Part shown: piece by piece, positions 35,025 to 45,537 of the stretch
Position numbering within the stretch: the stretch's first letter is position 1
How the letters are laid out: each line of letters begins with the position of its first letter
Source of the DNA: Nitrobacter sp. Nb-311A
GTDB taxonomy: Bacteria > Pseudomonadota > Alphaproteobacteria > Rhizobiales > Xanthobacteraceae
DNA length: 64,000 bases
Reading direction: 5' to 3'
Assembly: GCF_000152905.1 (NCBI RefSeq)
Contig: NZ_CH672420.1
Span: 1-64,000, forward strand
Position numbers and translations under genes: made by a program
Notes under the pieces: generated by a model
Databases searched by the model: none
Told to the model about the DNA's origin: nothing
What the model saw: only the letters and a program-made list of their open reading frames with translations

Positions 35025-35248
35025 GGAAATCTGCTAATGCGCTTTCGCCTAGTGTCCCGAATACCGAGGGGATACTAGCAACCTTGTAGTATCCAGCGTG
35101 GATTGGGTTCGGAAGCTCGTTTGTCGGATTCGCCGGAACAACGAAGCAAACTTCTGAAACCGCCACACTCAAGACAAACCGCTTGAGGCCGCGTTACCGC
35201 CGTATTCGGCAGGTTACTAGGACATACAATGTATTCGAACCAGCGCCA

Positions 35249-36688
35249 ATGATTCCGAAGGCATTGACCAGAGAACAGGTGATCCGGCGGCCCCTCGCCT
35301 CCGCACGTCGTATTGTCTCGAATCTGATTACGCTTGTCACCGTCTGCGCACTCGCCAGCGCCTCTTTACCGGTCCATGCCCAGCAAGCCCAAGGATTGCC
35401 GGTGTTGCGCGACAGCGAGACCGAGCAACTGCTGCGCGACTATACGCAGCCGATCCTGCGCGTGGCGGGGCTGCAGAAGCACAACATTCAGATGGTCATC
35501 ATCAATGACAAGTCCTTCAATGCCTTCGTCGCCGACGGTCGCCGCATCTTTGTGAACTACGGCGCAATCATGCGATCGACCACGCCGAACCAGCTGATCG
35601 GCGTGCTCGCGCACGAGACCGGACATCTCGCCGGCGGACATCTGTCCAAATTTCGCGAGCAACTCGCCCGAACCCAGACCCAGCTCATCATCGCCATGCT
35701 GCTCGGCGCCGGCGCTATCGCCGCCGGAGCCGGCCGCGGCGGAAGCAACAGCGCCGGGAGCAATATCGGCGCGGCCGCAATCAGCGCACCGCAGGAGATC
35801 GCGCGCCGAAGCCTGTTGGCCTACCAGCGCCAGCAGGAGGAAAATGCCGACCGGGCCGGCGTGAAATTTCTCAACGCCACCGGGCAATCCGCCCGGGGGA
35901 TGTACGAAACTTTCAAGCGCTTTACCGACGAAAGCCTGTTTGCCTCACATGGCGCTGACCCCTATGTGCAGTCGCACCCGATGCCGGCCGACCGTGTCGC
36001 CGCACTCGCGGAACTCGTCAAGACCAGCCCCAACTGGAACAAGAAGGACGATCCAGCCCTGCAAATGCGCCATGATATGGTACGCGCCAAGATATCGGCG
36101 TTCATGGAACGTGAGGATACGGTATACCGGCGCTATCCGCGCTCCGACACCAGCCTGCCCGCCCGATACGCGCATGCCATCAGCACGTACCTGCATGGCG
36201 ATCTTCGCTCGGCCGTTGAACAAATCGATGCGCTGATCAAGCTGCAACCCCGAAATCCCTATTTCCACGAAGTGCGCGGACAGGCTCTGCTCGAGGGAGG
36301 CCGTCCCGCCGAGGCCATCGCGCCGCTCCGGCAGGCCGTCAAGCTCTCACATAACGCTCCGCTCATCGAGATGTTGCTGGGTCAGGCGCTTGTGGCCTCG
36401 AACAACAAGACCAATGCCGACGAAGCTATTGCAATTTTGCGGGCGGCGCTGGCGCGGGAGCCGGAGGCCCCGCTCGGTTATATGCAGCTTGCAATAGCTT
36501 ACGGCCGCAAGGGCGATTATGCACAAGCCGATCTGGCATCGGCTCAAGCCGCGTTTCTGCGAGGCGATAACAAGACAGCGCGAGAACTCGCATCGCGCGC
36601 AAAAACCCGTTTCGCCATCGGCACACCCGGATGGGTCAAGGCCGACGATATCGTCTCGACCAAGATGCCGGACAAGAAGCACCATTAG
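35249..36688 (+). CDS. Periplasmic M48-family metalloprotease with TPR repeats (BepA-like)
   Basis: A 479-residue exported zinc protease/chaperone that in relatives supports outer-membrane protein assembly. Signal peptide around residues 20-45 (LITLVTVCALASASLPVHAQ). The zinc motif is HETGH at 122-126 with the third ligand Glu in QQEENADRAGV (about 197). The C-terminal 180 residues are TPR-like (LRSAVEQIDALIKLQPRNPY, GRPAEAIAPLRQAVKLS, ANNKTNADEAIAILRAAL, AREPEAPLGYMQLAIAYGRKG). The ATG at 35249 is preferred; 22 codons upstream are open with another ATG at 35183. The DsbA-like gene follows 38 bases later, so they probably share a transcript and a periplasmic folding role. Confidence 0.92.
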   Translation: MIPKALTREQVIRRPLASARRIVSNLITLVTVCALASASLPVHAQQAQGLPVLRDSETEQLLRDYTQPILRVAGLQKHNIQMVIINDKSFNAFVADGRRIFVNYGAIMRSTTPNQLIGVLAHETGHLAGGHLSKFREQLARTQTQLIIAMLLGAGAIAAGAGRGGSNSAGSNIGAAAISAPQEIARRSLLAYQRQQEENADRAGVKFLNATGQSARGMYETFKRFTDESLFASHGADPYVQSHPMPADRVAALAELVKTSPNWNKKDDPALQMRHDMVRAKISAFMEREDTVYRRYPRSDTSLPARYAHAISTYLHGDLRSAVEQIDALIKLQPRNPYFHEVRGQALLEGGRPAEAIAPLRQAVKLSHNAPLIEMLLGQALVASNNKTNADEAIAILRAALAREPEAPLGYMQLAIAYGRKGDYAQADLASAQAAFLRGDNKTARELASRAKTRFAIGTPGWVKADDIVSTKMPDKKHH

Positions 36689-36726
36689 ACAGCTCCGCCA
36701 CGCTGCCCCTTTCAAAGGATTTGAAA

Positions 36727-37494
36727 ATGCCCTCTCTCCGTTTTCTCGCTCCGGCCCTTCTTACGCTCGCATTCGGCGCAGCGCCCGTTACCGCATCGGC
36801 GCAGAGTTTCTCCGACAGCCAGCGCGGCGAGATCGAACAGATCGTCAAGCACTACCTGCTCGCCCATCCTGAAATCCTGGAAGAGGTTTCGACCGAACTC
36901 AGCAAGCGCCAGGCAACAGCCGAAGCACTCAAGCACGAGACTGCGGTCACGGAGAACGCGAACTCTATTTTCAACTCACCGCGCGGCGTAACGCTCGGCA
37001 ATAAAAACGGCGACGTCACTTTCGTCGAGTTCTTCGATTACAACTGCGGCTACTGCAAGCGCGCGATGGCCGACATGCTTGAGCTTTTGAAGTCGGATCA
37101 CAAGCTCAAGGTCGTGCTGAAGGAGTTTCCCGTGCTTGGCCAGAGTTCAGTCGAGGCCGCGCAGGTGGCGGTGGCGGCGCGAATGCAGGATCCCACCGGC
37201 AAGAAATACCTCGACTTTCATCAGAAACTTCTGGGCGGCCGCGGTCAGGCTGACAGGGCGCGAGCGCTGGCCGCGGCCAAGGAAGCCGGATTCGACATCG
37301 CCAAGATCCAGAAGGATATGACAAGCCCCGAGGTGCGCGCCACGCTCGAGGAAAACTTCAAGCTTGCCGAATCCATGGGGATGAACGGAACGCCAAGCTA
37401 CGTCATCGGCAAGCAAGTTGTCGTGGGAGCCGTGGGTCTCGAAACTCTCAAGGAGAAAATAAACACGGCGCGCTGCGGCAAAGCCTCCTGCTGA
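36727..37494 (+). CDS. Periplasmic DsbA-family thiol:disulfide protein
   Basis: A 255-residue exported thioredoxin-fold protein. Signal peptide MPSLRFLAPALLTLAFGAAP ending near ASA; an N-terminal helical extension (IEQIVKHYLLAHPEILEEV, the pattern of the Com1/ScsC-type N-domain); then the DsbA domain with FFDYNCGYCKRA, active site Cys107-Gly-Tyr-Cys110, and the cis-Pro loop NGTPSYVIG. Two more cysteines occur at the C-terminus (ARCGKASC). CGYC and the N-terminal extension suggest an isomerase-like or ScsC/Com1-like enzyme rather than classical DsbA (CPHC). Follows the M48 peptidase gene by 38 bases. Confidence 0.92.
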   Translation: MPSLRFLAPALLTLAFGAAPVTASAQSFSDSQRGEIEQIVKHYLLAHPEILEEVSTELSKRQATAEALKHETAVTENANSIFNSPRGVTLGNKNGDVTFVEFFDYNCGYCKRAMADMLELLKSDHKLKVVLKEFPVLGQSSVEAAQVAVAARMQDPTGKKYLDFHQKLLGGRGQADRARALAAAKEAGFDIAKIQKDMTSPEVRATLEENFKLAESMGMNGTPSYVIGKQVVVGAVGLETLKEKINTARCGKASC

Positions 37495-37870
37495 CTGGGC
37501 GAGTCCCTGTTTCAAGGCAGCGCTCGAGGCACGAGATTGTTGTCGCCGACCCGCATACCCTGGAGATCATAGCGGTTCTGGAGTCCTGATCGAGGTTCCC
37601 CATGGGCGGCGCGGGTCTTCCATCCTGGACTGCCCTTGGGGCTAAGGAATGGTACTTAGGATCGGTCCGAGTGGCGGACACTCAATCTAGCAATGGCGCT
37701 TACGGTTAGTTAACAAAATATTTCATTATCTTATACGAAGATCCTCACAAACCGAGTGAGACATTTGAGGTTTGAATCGGGAAGTGTTCAGGCTTCCCCT
37801 TGGCTCCCTTGTTACATATAACGACCCGAAACCCGGCGCTCAGCGGCGGATGACCGTTTCGGGAATTCTG
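37495..37870. other. Intergenic before aroQ, possible coding relic
   Basis: No complete gene. On the minus strand one frame is open from about 37655 to a stop at 37512-37514 and reads QNRYDLQGMRVGDNNLV near its end, but it has no start codon; it may be a relic or chance. The AT-rich part 37700-37760 directly precedes the aroQ transcript and probably contains its promoter. Confidence 0.35.
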
Positions 37871-38341
37871 ATGGCCAAAACAATTTACGTGCTCAACGGC
37901 CCGAACCTTAACATGCTAGGGACGAGAGAGCCGGATACCTATGGCCACGCCACCCTTGCCGACGTCGAAAAGCTTTGCGCCGAAACAGCCTCGGATTTTG
38001 GACTGACTGCGGACTGCCGCCAGTCAAATAGCGAGGGTGAATTGATCGATTTTATCCACGAAGCTCATGCAAAGAAGGCTGTGGGTATCATTATCAACGC
38101 CGGCGGCTACTCGCACACATCCATCGCGCTTCACGACGCGCTTGCTGCGGTCAAAATTCCGACCGTCGAAGTTCATATCAGCAACATCCACGCCCGCGAG
38201 GATTTCCGTCATCATTCCTTCACGGCAAAAGCCGCGTTCGCCACCCTGTCCGGGTTCGGGATTGATGGCTACCGGCTCGCGATCACTGGCCTTGCCGCCA
38301 GGATCGGCGCGGTGAGCCTGTCGAAAAAAGTTAAACCCTGA
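37871..38341 (+). CDS. aroQ: 3-dehydroquinate dehydratase, type II
   Basis: Third step of the shikimate pathway (3-dehydroquinate to 3-dehydroshikimate). ATG at 37871 ([16 protein letters not shown]) gives 156 residues, normal for the dodecameric type II enzyme; 33 codons upstream are open but unrelated. Motifs: [18 protein letters not shown] with the catalytic Tyr and Arg in the flexible loop, [17 protein letters not shown] with the catalytic His-binding region, and [18 protein letters not shown]. First gene of aroQ-accB-accC, a gene order widespread in alphaproteobacteria. Confidence 0.96.
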   Translation: MAKTIYVLNGPNLNMLGTREPDTYGHATLADVEKLCAETASDFGLTADCRQSNSEGELIDFIHEAHAKKAVGIIINAGGYSHTSIALHDALAAVKIPTVEVHISNIHAREDFRHHSFTAKAAFATLSGFGIDGYRLAITGLAARIGAVSLSKKVKP

Positions 38342-38382
38342 CGTCTCAGTGTCATTTTCACAGAAAGTTTCGGATCGAGATC

Positions 38383-38865
38383 ATGTCCCGCCAGCCCGGA
38401 GAACCTGCAAAAATCAAAGCCGGCAACGAACTGCGCGAGGAGAGCGACGTGATCCGCGAACTCGCTGCGCTGCTCGACGAGACCAGGCTTTCGGAAATCG
38501 AAATCGAGCGCGATGGACTTCGCATACGTGTCGCACGCAATATCACCGTCGGGGCCGCAATGCCGGCTACCTATCAGGCTGCGCCAGCGCCTGCCGCCGC
38601 GCCTACCGCGAGCGCCGACATCAGCAAACATCCGGGCATGGTTCCCTCGCCGATGGTCGGAACGGCCTATTGGGCATCGGAGCCCGGCGCCAAGCCCTTC
38701 ATCGAGGTCGGCTCCAAGGTCGCCGCAGGCCAGACGCTGCTGATTATCGAGGCCATGAAGACCATGAACCAGATACCGTCGCCGCGTTCCGGCACCATCA
38801 TGCAGATTCTCGTCGAGGACGGCCAGCCCGTCGAGTTCGGCGAGCCGCTGGTCATCATTGAATGA
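38383..38865 (+). CDS. accB: Acetyl-CoA carboxylase biotin carboxyl carrier protein
   Basis: The biotin-carrying subunit of acetyl-CoA carboxylase, which starts fatty acid synthesis. 160 residues: N-terminal helical part ([20 protein letters not shown]), an Ala/Pro-rich hinge (about 65-80) and the biotinyl domain with EAMKTMNQI, biotin on Lys126. It begins at 38383, 41 bases after aroQ, and accC starts 25 bases after its stop. AccA and AccD are not in this window. Confidence 0.96.
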   Translation: MSRQPGEPAKIKAGNELREESDVIRELAALLDETRLSEIEIERDGLRIRVARNITVGAAMPATYQAAPAPAAAPTASADISKHPGMVPSPMVGTAYWASEPGAKPFIEVGSKVAAGQTLLIIEAMKTMNQIPSPRSGTIMQILVEDGQPVEFGEPLVIIE

Positions 38866-38890
38866 CGCCGTTCGAACCGCGGACGCACTG

Positions 38891-40246
<1,356 letters not shown>

Positions 40247-40327
40247 GCCGCTCGGTCAGGACCAGGATTATGTTAAAGGGTCTGGAACCGATGGCGCACG
40301 AGGACGTTCGGTAGAGTAGCCAGCAAC

Positions 40328-41905
40328 GTGCGGGGACCAAGCCTGTTTCGACCCGAACATGATGCGATCAGGGTGCCACCCACCGGATCGTCGCGGACTG
40401 CGCTTGGCCAGCTGATTCTGCTGACGGCAGGTCTGGTGGTTTTGACGCTGATCAGCGCAATCTCCATTTATTTCGTCAACAAGGCACGCCACGACGCTCG
40501 CTGGGTTCTGCACAGCATGAAAGTCGAGAATGAAATCTCGCTAACCCAGTTGCAGATGCAGCGGGCGGAAACAGCGCAGCGCAGCTTTCTGCTGACGCAG
40601 CATCCGGAATTCCGCGCCGCGTTCGAGGAAGCAGCCGGTCAGATTCTGCCGGGTTTCGAACGGCTGGAGAAACTGACGATCGACAACTCCTACCAACGAC
40701 AGCGCCTCCAGCAAATTGTTCCACTAAACAATCAGCGGATCGAGCGATTGAGGCGGGGTATTGATCTTGCGCTGACGAACCAGCTCGATGAGGCTGTCGA
40801 GAACGCACGACGAGAGGCCGGCCGGGACGAGATGCGACACATCCGTGACCTCGGGAACGAGATGCGAGCTGAGGAAAGCCGCTTGCTCGCTGCACGAACG
40901 GCGTCAGCCGATGCCAGCCAATCGTTTTCAGCATTGATTACCGCCATTGGTTCGGGGCTGATTGTGCTGTTTGCGGGACTTTCAATCTACCTCGTGCGGC
41001 GCTCCAGCCGGGAGCGCGACCTGGCTAATGCCCAGTTGCGCGATATCAATCTGAACCTGGAATCGACCGTAGAGAAGCGCACCAGCGATCTCCGAGAAGC
41101 CAACGATGAAATCCAGCGTTTTGCCTATATCGTCAGTCACGATTTGCGCTCGCCGCTGGTCAACATCATGGGCTTCACCAGTGAACTTGAGGACCTGCGC
41201 GGCAACATTTTTCGACGGATCGCGGAGCTGAGCCGGCCGGACGGCCTTCCGCCTCCGGCAATGGACGATTCAGCCCGTGTGGCCAAGCCGACTCTCGAAG
41301 GACCGGACGAGCAGTTGTCGCAGGACTTCACCGAGGCTCTAGGCTTCATCAAGTCGTCTATCGCCAAAATGGATCGGTTGATCGGCGCGATCCTCAGTCT
41401 CACCCGCGAGGGCCGACGCGAATTTCACCCCTCTGCGATCGCCACGCGGGATCTGATCGAGAGCATCGTATCCACCGTGGCTCATCAAGCCGCCGAGGCC
41501 AATGCCCAGATCCGGGTCGAGCCGTTGCCGGATATCGTCAGCGACCGCATCGCAATCGAACAGATTTTCTCCAATTTGATCGACAATGCCTTGAAATACC
41601 TCAAATCTGATGGTCCTGGAGATATCGCCATTCGCGGCCAGCGCAAGCTCGGTTTTGTGATCTTTGAGATCACCGATAATGGCCGCGGCATCGATCCGAA
41701 GGACCACCAGCGCATTTTCGATTTGTTTCGCCGGGCGGGACCTCAGGATCGGCCGGGCCAGGGTATCGGCCTCGCACACGTCCGTGCATTGGTGCGAAGG
41801 CTCGGAGGCACCATATCGGTCTCGTCAGAGCTCAATAAAGGCACCACATTTACCGTTACGCTTCCTGCCGCATGGATGGGCACCAACCGGGACGAACAGA
41901 CATGA
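40328..41905 (+). CDS. CHASE3-type membrane sensor histidine kinase
   Basis: A 525-residue kinase, first of three coupled signalling genes. GTG start at 40328: no in-frame ATG precedes residue 65, and starting there would remove the first span. Span 1 (about 28-50, LILLTAGLVVLTLISAISIY), a CHASE3-like helical periplasmic domain (to about 195), span 2 (ALITAIGSGLIVLFAGLSIY), a coiled coil, and the kinase core with His271 in IVSHDLRSPLVN. N box (IFSNLIDNALKY) and G boxes (ITDNGRGID, GQGIGLAHV) are present. The C-terminal layout resembles kinases paired with small receivers of the Rcp1 type. Its stop overlaps the next start (ATGA). Confidence 0.9.
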   Translation: MRGPSLFRPEHDAIRVPPTGSSRTALGQLILLTAGLVVLTLISAISIYFVNKARHDARWVLHSMKVENEISLTQLQMQRAETAQRSFLLTQHPEFRAAFEEAAGQILPGFERLEKLTIDNSYQRQRLQQIVPLNNQRIERLRRGIDLALTNQLDEAVENARREAGRDEMRHIRDLGNEMRAEESRLLAARTASADASQSFSALITAIGSGLIVLFAGLSIYLVRRSSRERDLANAQLRDINLNLESTVEKRTSDLREANDEIQRFAYIVSHDLRSPLVNIMGFTSELEDLRGNIFRRIAELSRPDGLPPPAMDDSARVAKPTLEGPDEQLSQDFTEALGFIKSSIAKMDRLIGAILSLTREGRREFHPSAIATRDLIESIVSTVAHQAAEANAQIRVEPLPDIVSDRIAIEQIFSNLIDNALKYLKSDGPGDIAIRGQRKLGFVIFEITDNGRGIDPKDHQRIFDLFRRAGPQDRPGQGIGLAHVRALVRRLGGTISVSSELNKGTTFTVTLPAAWMGTNRDEQT

Positions 41906-42342
41906 GCGCGCCAGTCACCATCATCATGATCGAAGACGATGAGGGTCATGCCAAGCTGATTGAGCGCAATATCCGGCGTTCCGGTGTCAACAATGAGATC
42001 AAGCCGTTCACCACCGGTACGGAGGCCGTCAATTATCTGTTCGGCGCGGATGGTAACGGCCTGCCTCATAAGGGAGAGTCGCTGCTGATCCTGCTCGATC
42101 TCAATCTACCTGACATGACCGGCATCGATATCCTCCGGCGCATGAAGGAAAACAGGATTCTAAAGTGCGCACCCGTGGTCGTGCTGACGACAACGGACGA
42201 TTCACAGGAGATCAAGCGTTGCTACGACCTCGGATGCAGCGTCTACATCACGAAGCCAGTAAATTATGACAGTTTCGCCAACGCGATCCGGCAACTCGGT
42301 CTGTTTTTCTCCATCATCCAGGTGCCCCAGGCCACTCCATGA
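41902..42342 (+). CDS. Single-domain response regulator (Rcp1-like)
   Basis: A 146-residue receiver with no output domain. Acidic pair in MIEDDEGHAKLIERN, phosphoacceptor Asp in LLDLNLPDMTG, Thr in VVLTTTDD and Lys in YITKPVNYD. Insertions such as LFGADGNGLPHKGES are typical of receivers that serve CHASE3 or phytochrome-type kinases. The ATG overlaps the upstream kinase stop and its own stop overlaps the next gene, both by ATGA, so the three proteins are almost surely co-translated and form one phosphorelay. Confidence 0.92.
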   Translation: MSAPVTIIMIEDDEGHAKLIERNIRRSGVNNEIKPFTTGTEAVNYLFGADGNGLPHKGESLLILLDLNLPDMTGIDILRRMKENRILKCAPVVVLTTTDDSQEIKRCYDLGCSVYITKPVNYDSFANAIRQLGLFFSIIQVPQATP

Positions 42343-43427
42343 AAATCAAGCCTACCCTTTTGTACGTGGATGATGACAAGGCGCTGGCTCGTCTGGTGGA
42401 GCGCGGCCTGACGCGCCACGGATTTTGCGTGGAATACGCGCCCGACGGCGAGGCCGGCCTCGCGCGCATCGCGCTCGGCGGCATCGATGTGATCGCGCTC
42501 GATCAATACATGCCCGGCCTGGACGGGTTGGAGACACTGGGACGGATTCAGGCAATTCCCGGTGCGCCTCCCGTGGTATTCGTCACCGCCTCGCAAGATT
42601 CAAAGATCGCGGTGACCGCGCTTAAAGCGGGCGCCGCCGACTATCTTGTCAAAGATACGCTCGGTGAGTTCGTTCCGCTGTTGCATGTCGCGGCGGAAGT
42701 AGCGATCCGGCAGGCGCTCATTCAAAAAGCGCGCGACGAAGCTGAAGCCGAAGTCCGCGCCTCGCGCGACCGCTATGCGGCGCTGGCCGCCGAGCGCGAG
42801 ATGCTGCTGCGCGAGGTCAATCATCGCATCGGCAACAGTCTCCAGATCATCGCGTCGCTGCTGCACCTGCAAGCCAATTCAAGCCCCGAGGAGGACATCA
42901 AGGCCGCCCTTACAAATGCAATGGGACGGGTGGCGGCGGTCGCACAAGTGCATCGTCGGCTCTACACCTCACACGACCTGAAAAGCGTCCTGCTGAACCA
43001 GTATCTTGAAGCACTGCTCGAAGACCTCCGACGCTCCGCCGAAGGCAACCGGATGTCGCGCCTCGACCTGAAGGCTCAACCCATCGAGATCGATCCCGAT
43101 CGCGCCGTGGCTATCGGAATCATCGTCAATGAGCTGGTGATGAATTCGGTCAAATATGCCTATCCCGACGGCCCCGGCCCCATCCACGTCGAACTCGTGA
43201 CCAATGGGGATGACGTCGTACTGTCAATCGCCGACGACGGCGTTGGCCTCAATGCAAAAGCCGATCCGCGCTCGACCGGAATGGGCCAGCGGATTGTTTC
43301 CGCAATGGCGCAGAAACTCGATGCTCAGGCCGAACGCGATCCCACCCATGCGGGCACGCGTATCGTACTGCGGTTCCGTCGCGGAATGCCAGACGTCACG
43401 GACCCCTTATCGGCGACCGCAGCCTGA
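42339..43427 (+). CDS. Receiver plus HisKA_2-type histidine kinase
   Basis: A 362-residue cytoplasmic hybrid: an N-terminal receiver (YVDDDKALARLVERG, phospho-Asp in VIALDQYMPG, TASQDSK) joined through a coiled segment (about 125-150) to a HisKA_2-family kinase whose phosphoacceptor His is in LLREVNHRIGNSLQII. N box GIIVNELVMNSVKYAYP and G box SIADDGVGL follow. Proteins of this order, receiver first and HisKA_2 kinase second, often relay signals to PhyR-type general stress systems in alphaproteobacteria; that link is inferred. Overlaps the previous gene by four bases. Confidence 0.9.
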   Translation: MKIKPTLLYVDDDKALARLVERGLTRHGFCVEYAPDGEAGLARIALGGIDVIALDQYMPGLDGLETLGRIQAIPGAPPVVFVTASQDSKIAVTALKAGAADYLVKDTLGEFVPLLHVAAEVAIRQALIQKARDEAEAEVRASRDRYAALAAEREMLLREVNHRIGNSLQIIASLLHLQANSSPEEDIKAALTNAMGRVAAVAQVHRRLYTSHDLKSVLLNQYLEALLEDLRRSAEGNRMSRLDLKAQPIEIDPDRAVAIGIIVNELVMNSVKYAYPDGPGPIHVELVTNGDDVVLSIADDGVGLNAKADPRSTGMGQRIVSAMAQKLDAQAERDPTHAGTRIVLRFRRGMPDVTDPLSATAA

Positions 43428-43479
43428 GCCCCGGTCGCGGTAAACGCCAACAACGCCGCGAACGGTCTCAACTTTTTGA

Positions 43480-43560
43480 GCGTTTCGAGCGAAGTGGATA
43501 CCGCTTCGCGTGAAGAAAACGCATCAATTCAGAATCACAGAGCTTTAGCAGATTATCGGC
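43480..43560 (+). repeat. Bipartite palindromic repeat, copy 4
   Basis: Core 43480-43522 (GCGTTTCGAGCGAAGTGGAT ... GTGAAGAAAACGC), linker ATCAATTCAGAATCACAGAGC, and a weaker second stem-loop running towards the aat gene (GGCGC/GCGCC near 43558-43577). It lies between the phosphorelay operon and aat. Confidence 0.8.
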
Positions 43561-43594
43561 GCAGAAGCCTTGCGCCTCTGCTATAAGATACGGG

Positions 43595-44272
43595 ATGTCC
43601 CGCGAGACCGCCTCGTCCGAGATCACGCCTGAGTTGCTGCTGCGCGCCTATGCCTGCGGTATTTTTCCGATGGCGGAAAGCGTCGATGATCCGACGCTCT
43701 TCTGGGTCGAGCCGAAGATGCGCGGTGTCATTCCACTCGAAAGCTTTCGAGTCCCGTCGCGGCTCGCGCGCACCGTCCGATCCGACAGTTTCACCGTGAC
43801 GATCGATACAGCCTTCGACGAGGTAATCAACGGTTGCGCCGCGCCACAACCAGGACGCGACAATACCTGGATCAATCATCGTATTCGCGAACTCTATATC
43901 GGCCTGCACGAACTTGGCCACTGTCACAGTGTCGAGGTCTGGCAAAATGATGAACTCGCGGGGGGCCTCTATGGCGTCAGGCTCGGTCGCGCGTTTTTTG
44001 GGGAGAGCATGTTCCATGTCGTGCGGGACGCATCGAAGGTCGCGCTCGTGCATCTGGTCGCCCGATTGATCGCGGGAGGCTTCGTCTTGCTCGACACGCA
44101 GTTCGTGACCGACCATCTGCGGGGGTTCGGCGCAATCGAAATCCCGCGCCGGCGTTACCGGGCGTTATTGGACGTTGCGCTGGAAGGCCACGCCGATTTC
44201 GGGGCGTTGCCGCTTGACCGGCCGGTGCCGGGCGCGGAAGCGCTCAGGTCCATCGCCCGCGGCCATTCTTAA
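43595..44272 (+). CDS. aat: Leucyl/phenylalanyl-tRNA--protein transferase
   Basis: Adds Leu or Phe from tRNA to proteins with N-terminal Arg or Lys, creating N-degrons for ClpS/ClpAP. 225 residues. Motifs: [80 protein letters not shown] and [18 protein letters not shown] at 43595. It converges with the DUF2155 gene (44310); aat beside DUF2155 and NDUFA12 genes is a common order in alphaproteobacteria. Confidence 0.96.
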   Translation: MSRETASSEITPELLLRAYACGIFPMAESVDDPTLFWVEPKMRGVIPLESFRVPSRLARTVRSDSFTVTIDTAFDEVINGCAAPQPGRDNTWINHRIRELYIGLHELGHCHSVEVWQNDELAGGLYGVRLGRAFFGESMFHVVRDASKVALVHLVARLIAGGFVLLDTQFVTDHLRGFGAIEIPRRRYRALLDVALEGHADFGALPLDRPVPGAEALRSIARGHS

Positions 44273-44309
44273 AGTCCTGAAGCGCGAGCAGAGAGGCGAA
44301 ACACACCCG

Positions 44310-45230
44310 CTACCTTTGGAAGGGCGGAAAGAAAGGATTGCTCTGCGGCTGCCGCTGCGGCGGAGGTGATGGCGCCGGTTGCGCCGACGGCGCCGCCTGA
44401 CGCGGCTGACGGGTGGATTGCCGCGATCGCCTGGCTGGCGGCGGCGGTTTCGGCTGATCCGGCTGCGCGGCGATAACGGTCGTCTCCGGATCCTTGCAGT
44501 CGGTCAACCAGACGTCATAGATCGGATGCTCAACGCCATGCAGGCCAGGGCTCGCCGCGAACATCCAGCCGGAGAAAATCCGCTTCACCTCGCCCTGAAG
44601 CGTGATCTCATCGACCTCGACGAAGGCGTCTGTATTAGCGGCTTCGGTCGCGGGACGCGTGTAGCAAGCGTCGGTCTTTACCCGCAGCGCGCCGAACTGC
44701 ACGGTTTCTCCGATATCCTCATCGAAATGGATGATGCGGCCGGTGATCTTGTCGAGGCCGGAAAATACAGCCTTCTTGTTGATGACCTTTTCGGCCGGTG
44801 CCTCGGTGACGACCTCGTCGCCGGGTTGCAGCGTGGCCGGCGTCGGCGGAGCCGGTCGCGCGGAGTTATGATCGGAAGTCTGAGGGGGTGAAAGCGGCGC
44901 AACGGCCACGCCACCTGGAGCATTCTGCGGAACCATGGTTGTTCCGGGCGGCGGCGGCAACGGCTGGGATTGAACCGGACCAGGCGGCGGAGCACCCTGA
45001 CCCGGCGCTGGATGCATCGGCGCCGGAAGCACCCGTCCCTGCGGCAAGTCGGGCACCTCTTCCTCATCGTCCTCGGGCGCGACCTGCCCATGTGGAATGG
45101 AGCCCGGCGGACGCGGCGGAGAGTCCGAAAAAATATTGCCAATTTGAGCACGCGCTGAAGGCGCGGCAATAACGAGTGCGACGCCCGCAAAAACCGCACA
45201 ACCGGCTATAACAATAATTCGAAACATCAT
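44310..45230 (-). CDS. DUF2155 domain-containing exported protein
   Basis: A 306-residue exported protein of unknown function. Signal peptide (IIVIAGCAVFAGVALVIAAPSARA), a long Pro-rich low-complexity region (about 35-135), the DUF2155 domain (about 155-255: GLDKITGRIIHFDEDIGE, RVKTDACYTRP, GEVKRIFSGWMFAASPGL, HPIYDVWLTDCK) with two Cys likely paired, and a second Pro/Gln-rich tail. The composition of the tails suggests periplasmic spanning or cell-wall contact. Start could be either of two adjacent Met codons at 45230. Confidence 0.88.
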   Translation of the reverse strand: MMFRIIVIAGCAVFAGVALVIAAPSARAQIGNIFSDSPPRPPGSIPHGQVAPEDDEEEVPDLPQGRVLPAPMHPAPGQGAPPPGPVQSQPLPPPPGTTMVPQNAPGGVAVAPLSPPQTSDHNSARPAPPTPATLQPGDEVVTEAPAEKVINKKAVFSGLDKITGRIIHFDEDIGETVQFGALRVKTDACYTRPATEAANTDAFVEVDEITLQGEVKRIFSGWMFAASPGLHGVEHPIYDVWLTDCKDPETTVIAAQPDQPKPPPPARRSRQSTRQPRQAAPSAQPAPSPPPQRQPQSNPFFPPFQR

Positions 45231-45537
45231 GCGCGGCTTTGTAGGGCTCGAATCAGGGCCGGACCATTGTACAGGGATTTAAGGCTCCAAGCCGCTCGCA
45301 ACATCCGGTTAACACGTCGATTGCGGCGGGGAAAGGGCGGCCTGCTCCGCGTCCACTGACCGCTGCGGCAATGCTTTCTTCGACCCAGTGACGTCATGCG
45401 TGGCGTGGATTTACAGCAACAGATATGATCAATCGCTCACGGACGGCGTTTTGGTGGACGATCTGGGGTTGGCGCATACGGACTATTCAAGCGTATACTT
45501 ATCCTGGATTTGTCAGTTTTGAGTATCGGGAATTGCC
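45231..45537. other. Divergent intergenic region, no gene seen
   Basis: Lies between the DUF2155 gene (minus) and the FecR-domain gene (plus); must contain both promoters. No repeat or small ORF of note. Confidence 0.4.

Noticed and set aside
37512-37655. Minus-strand frame reading QNRYDLQGMRVGDNNLV before a stop
   Set aside because: No start codon in frame and no family I can name; kept only as a possible relic in the intergenic note.
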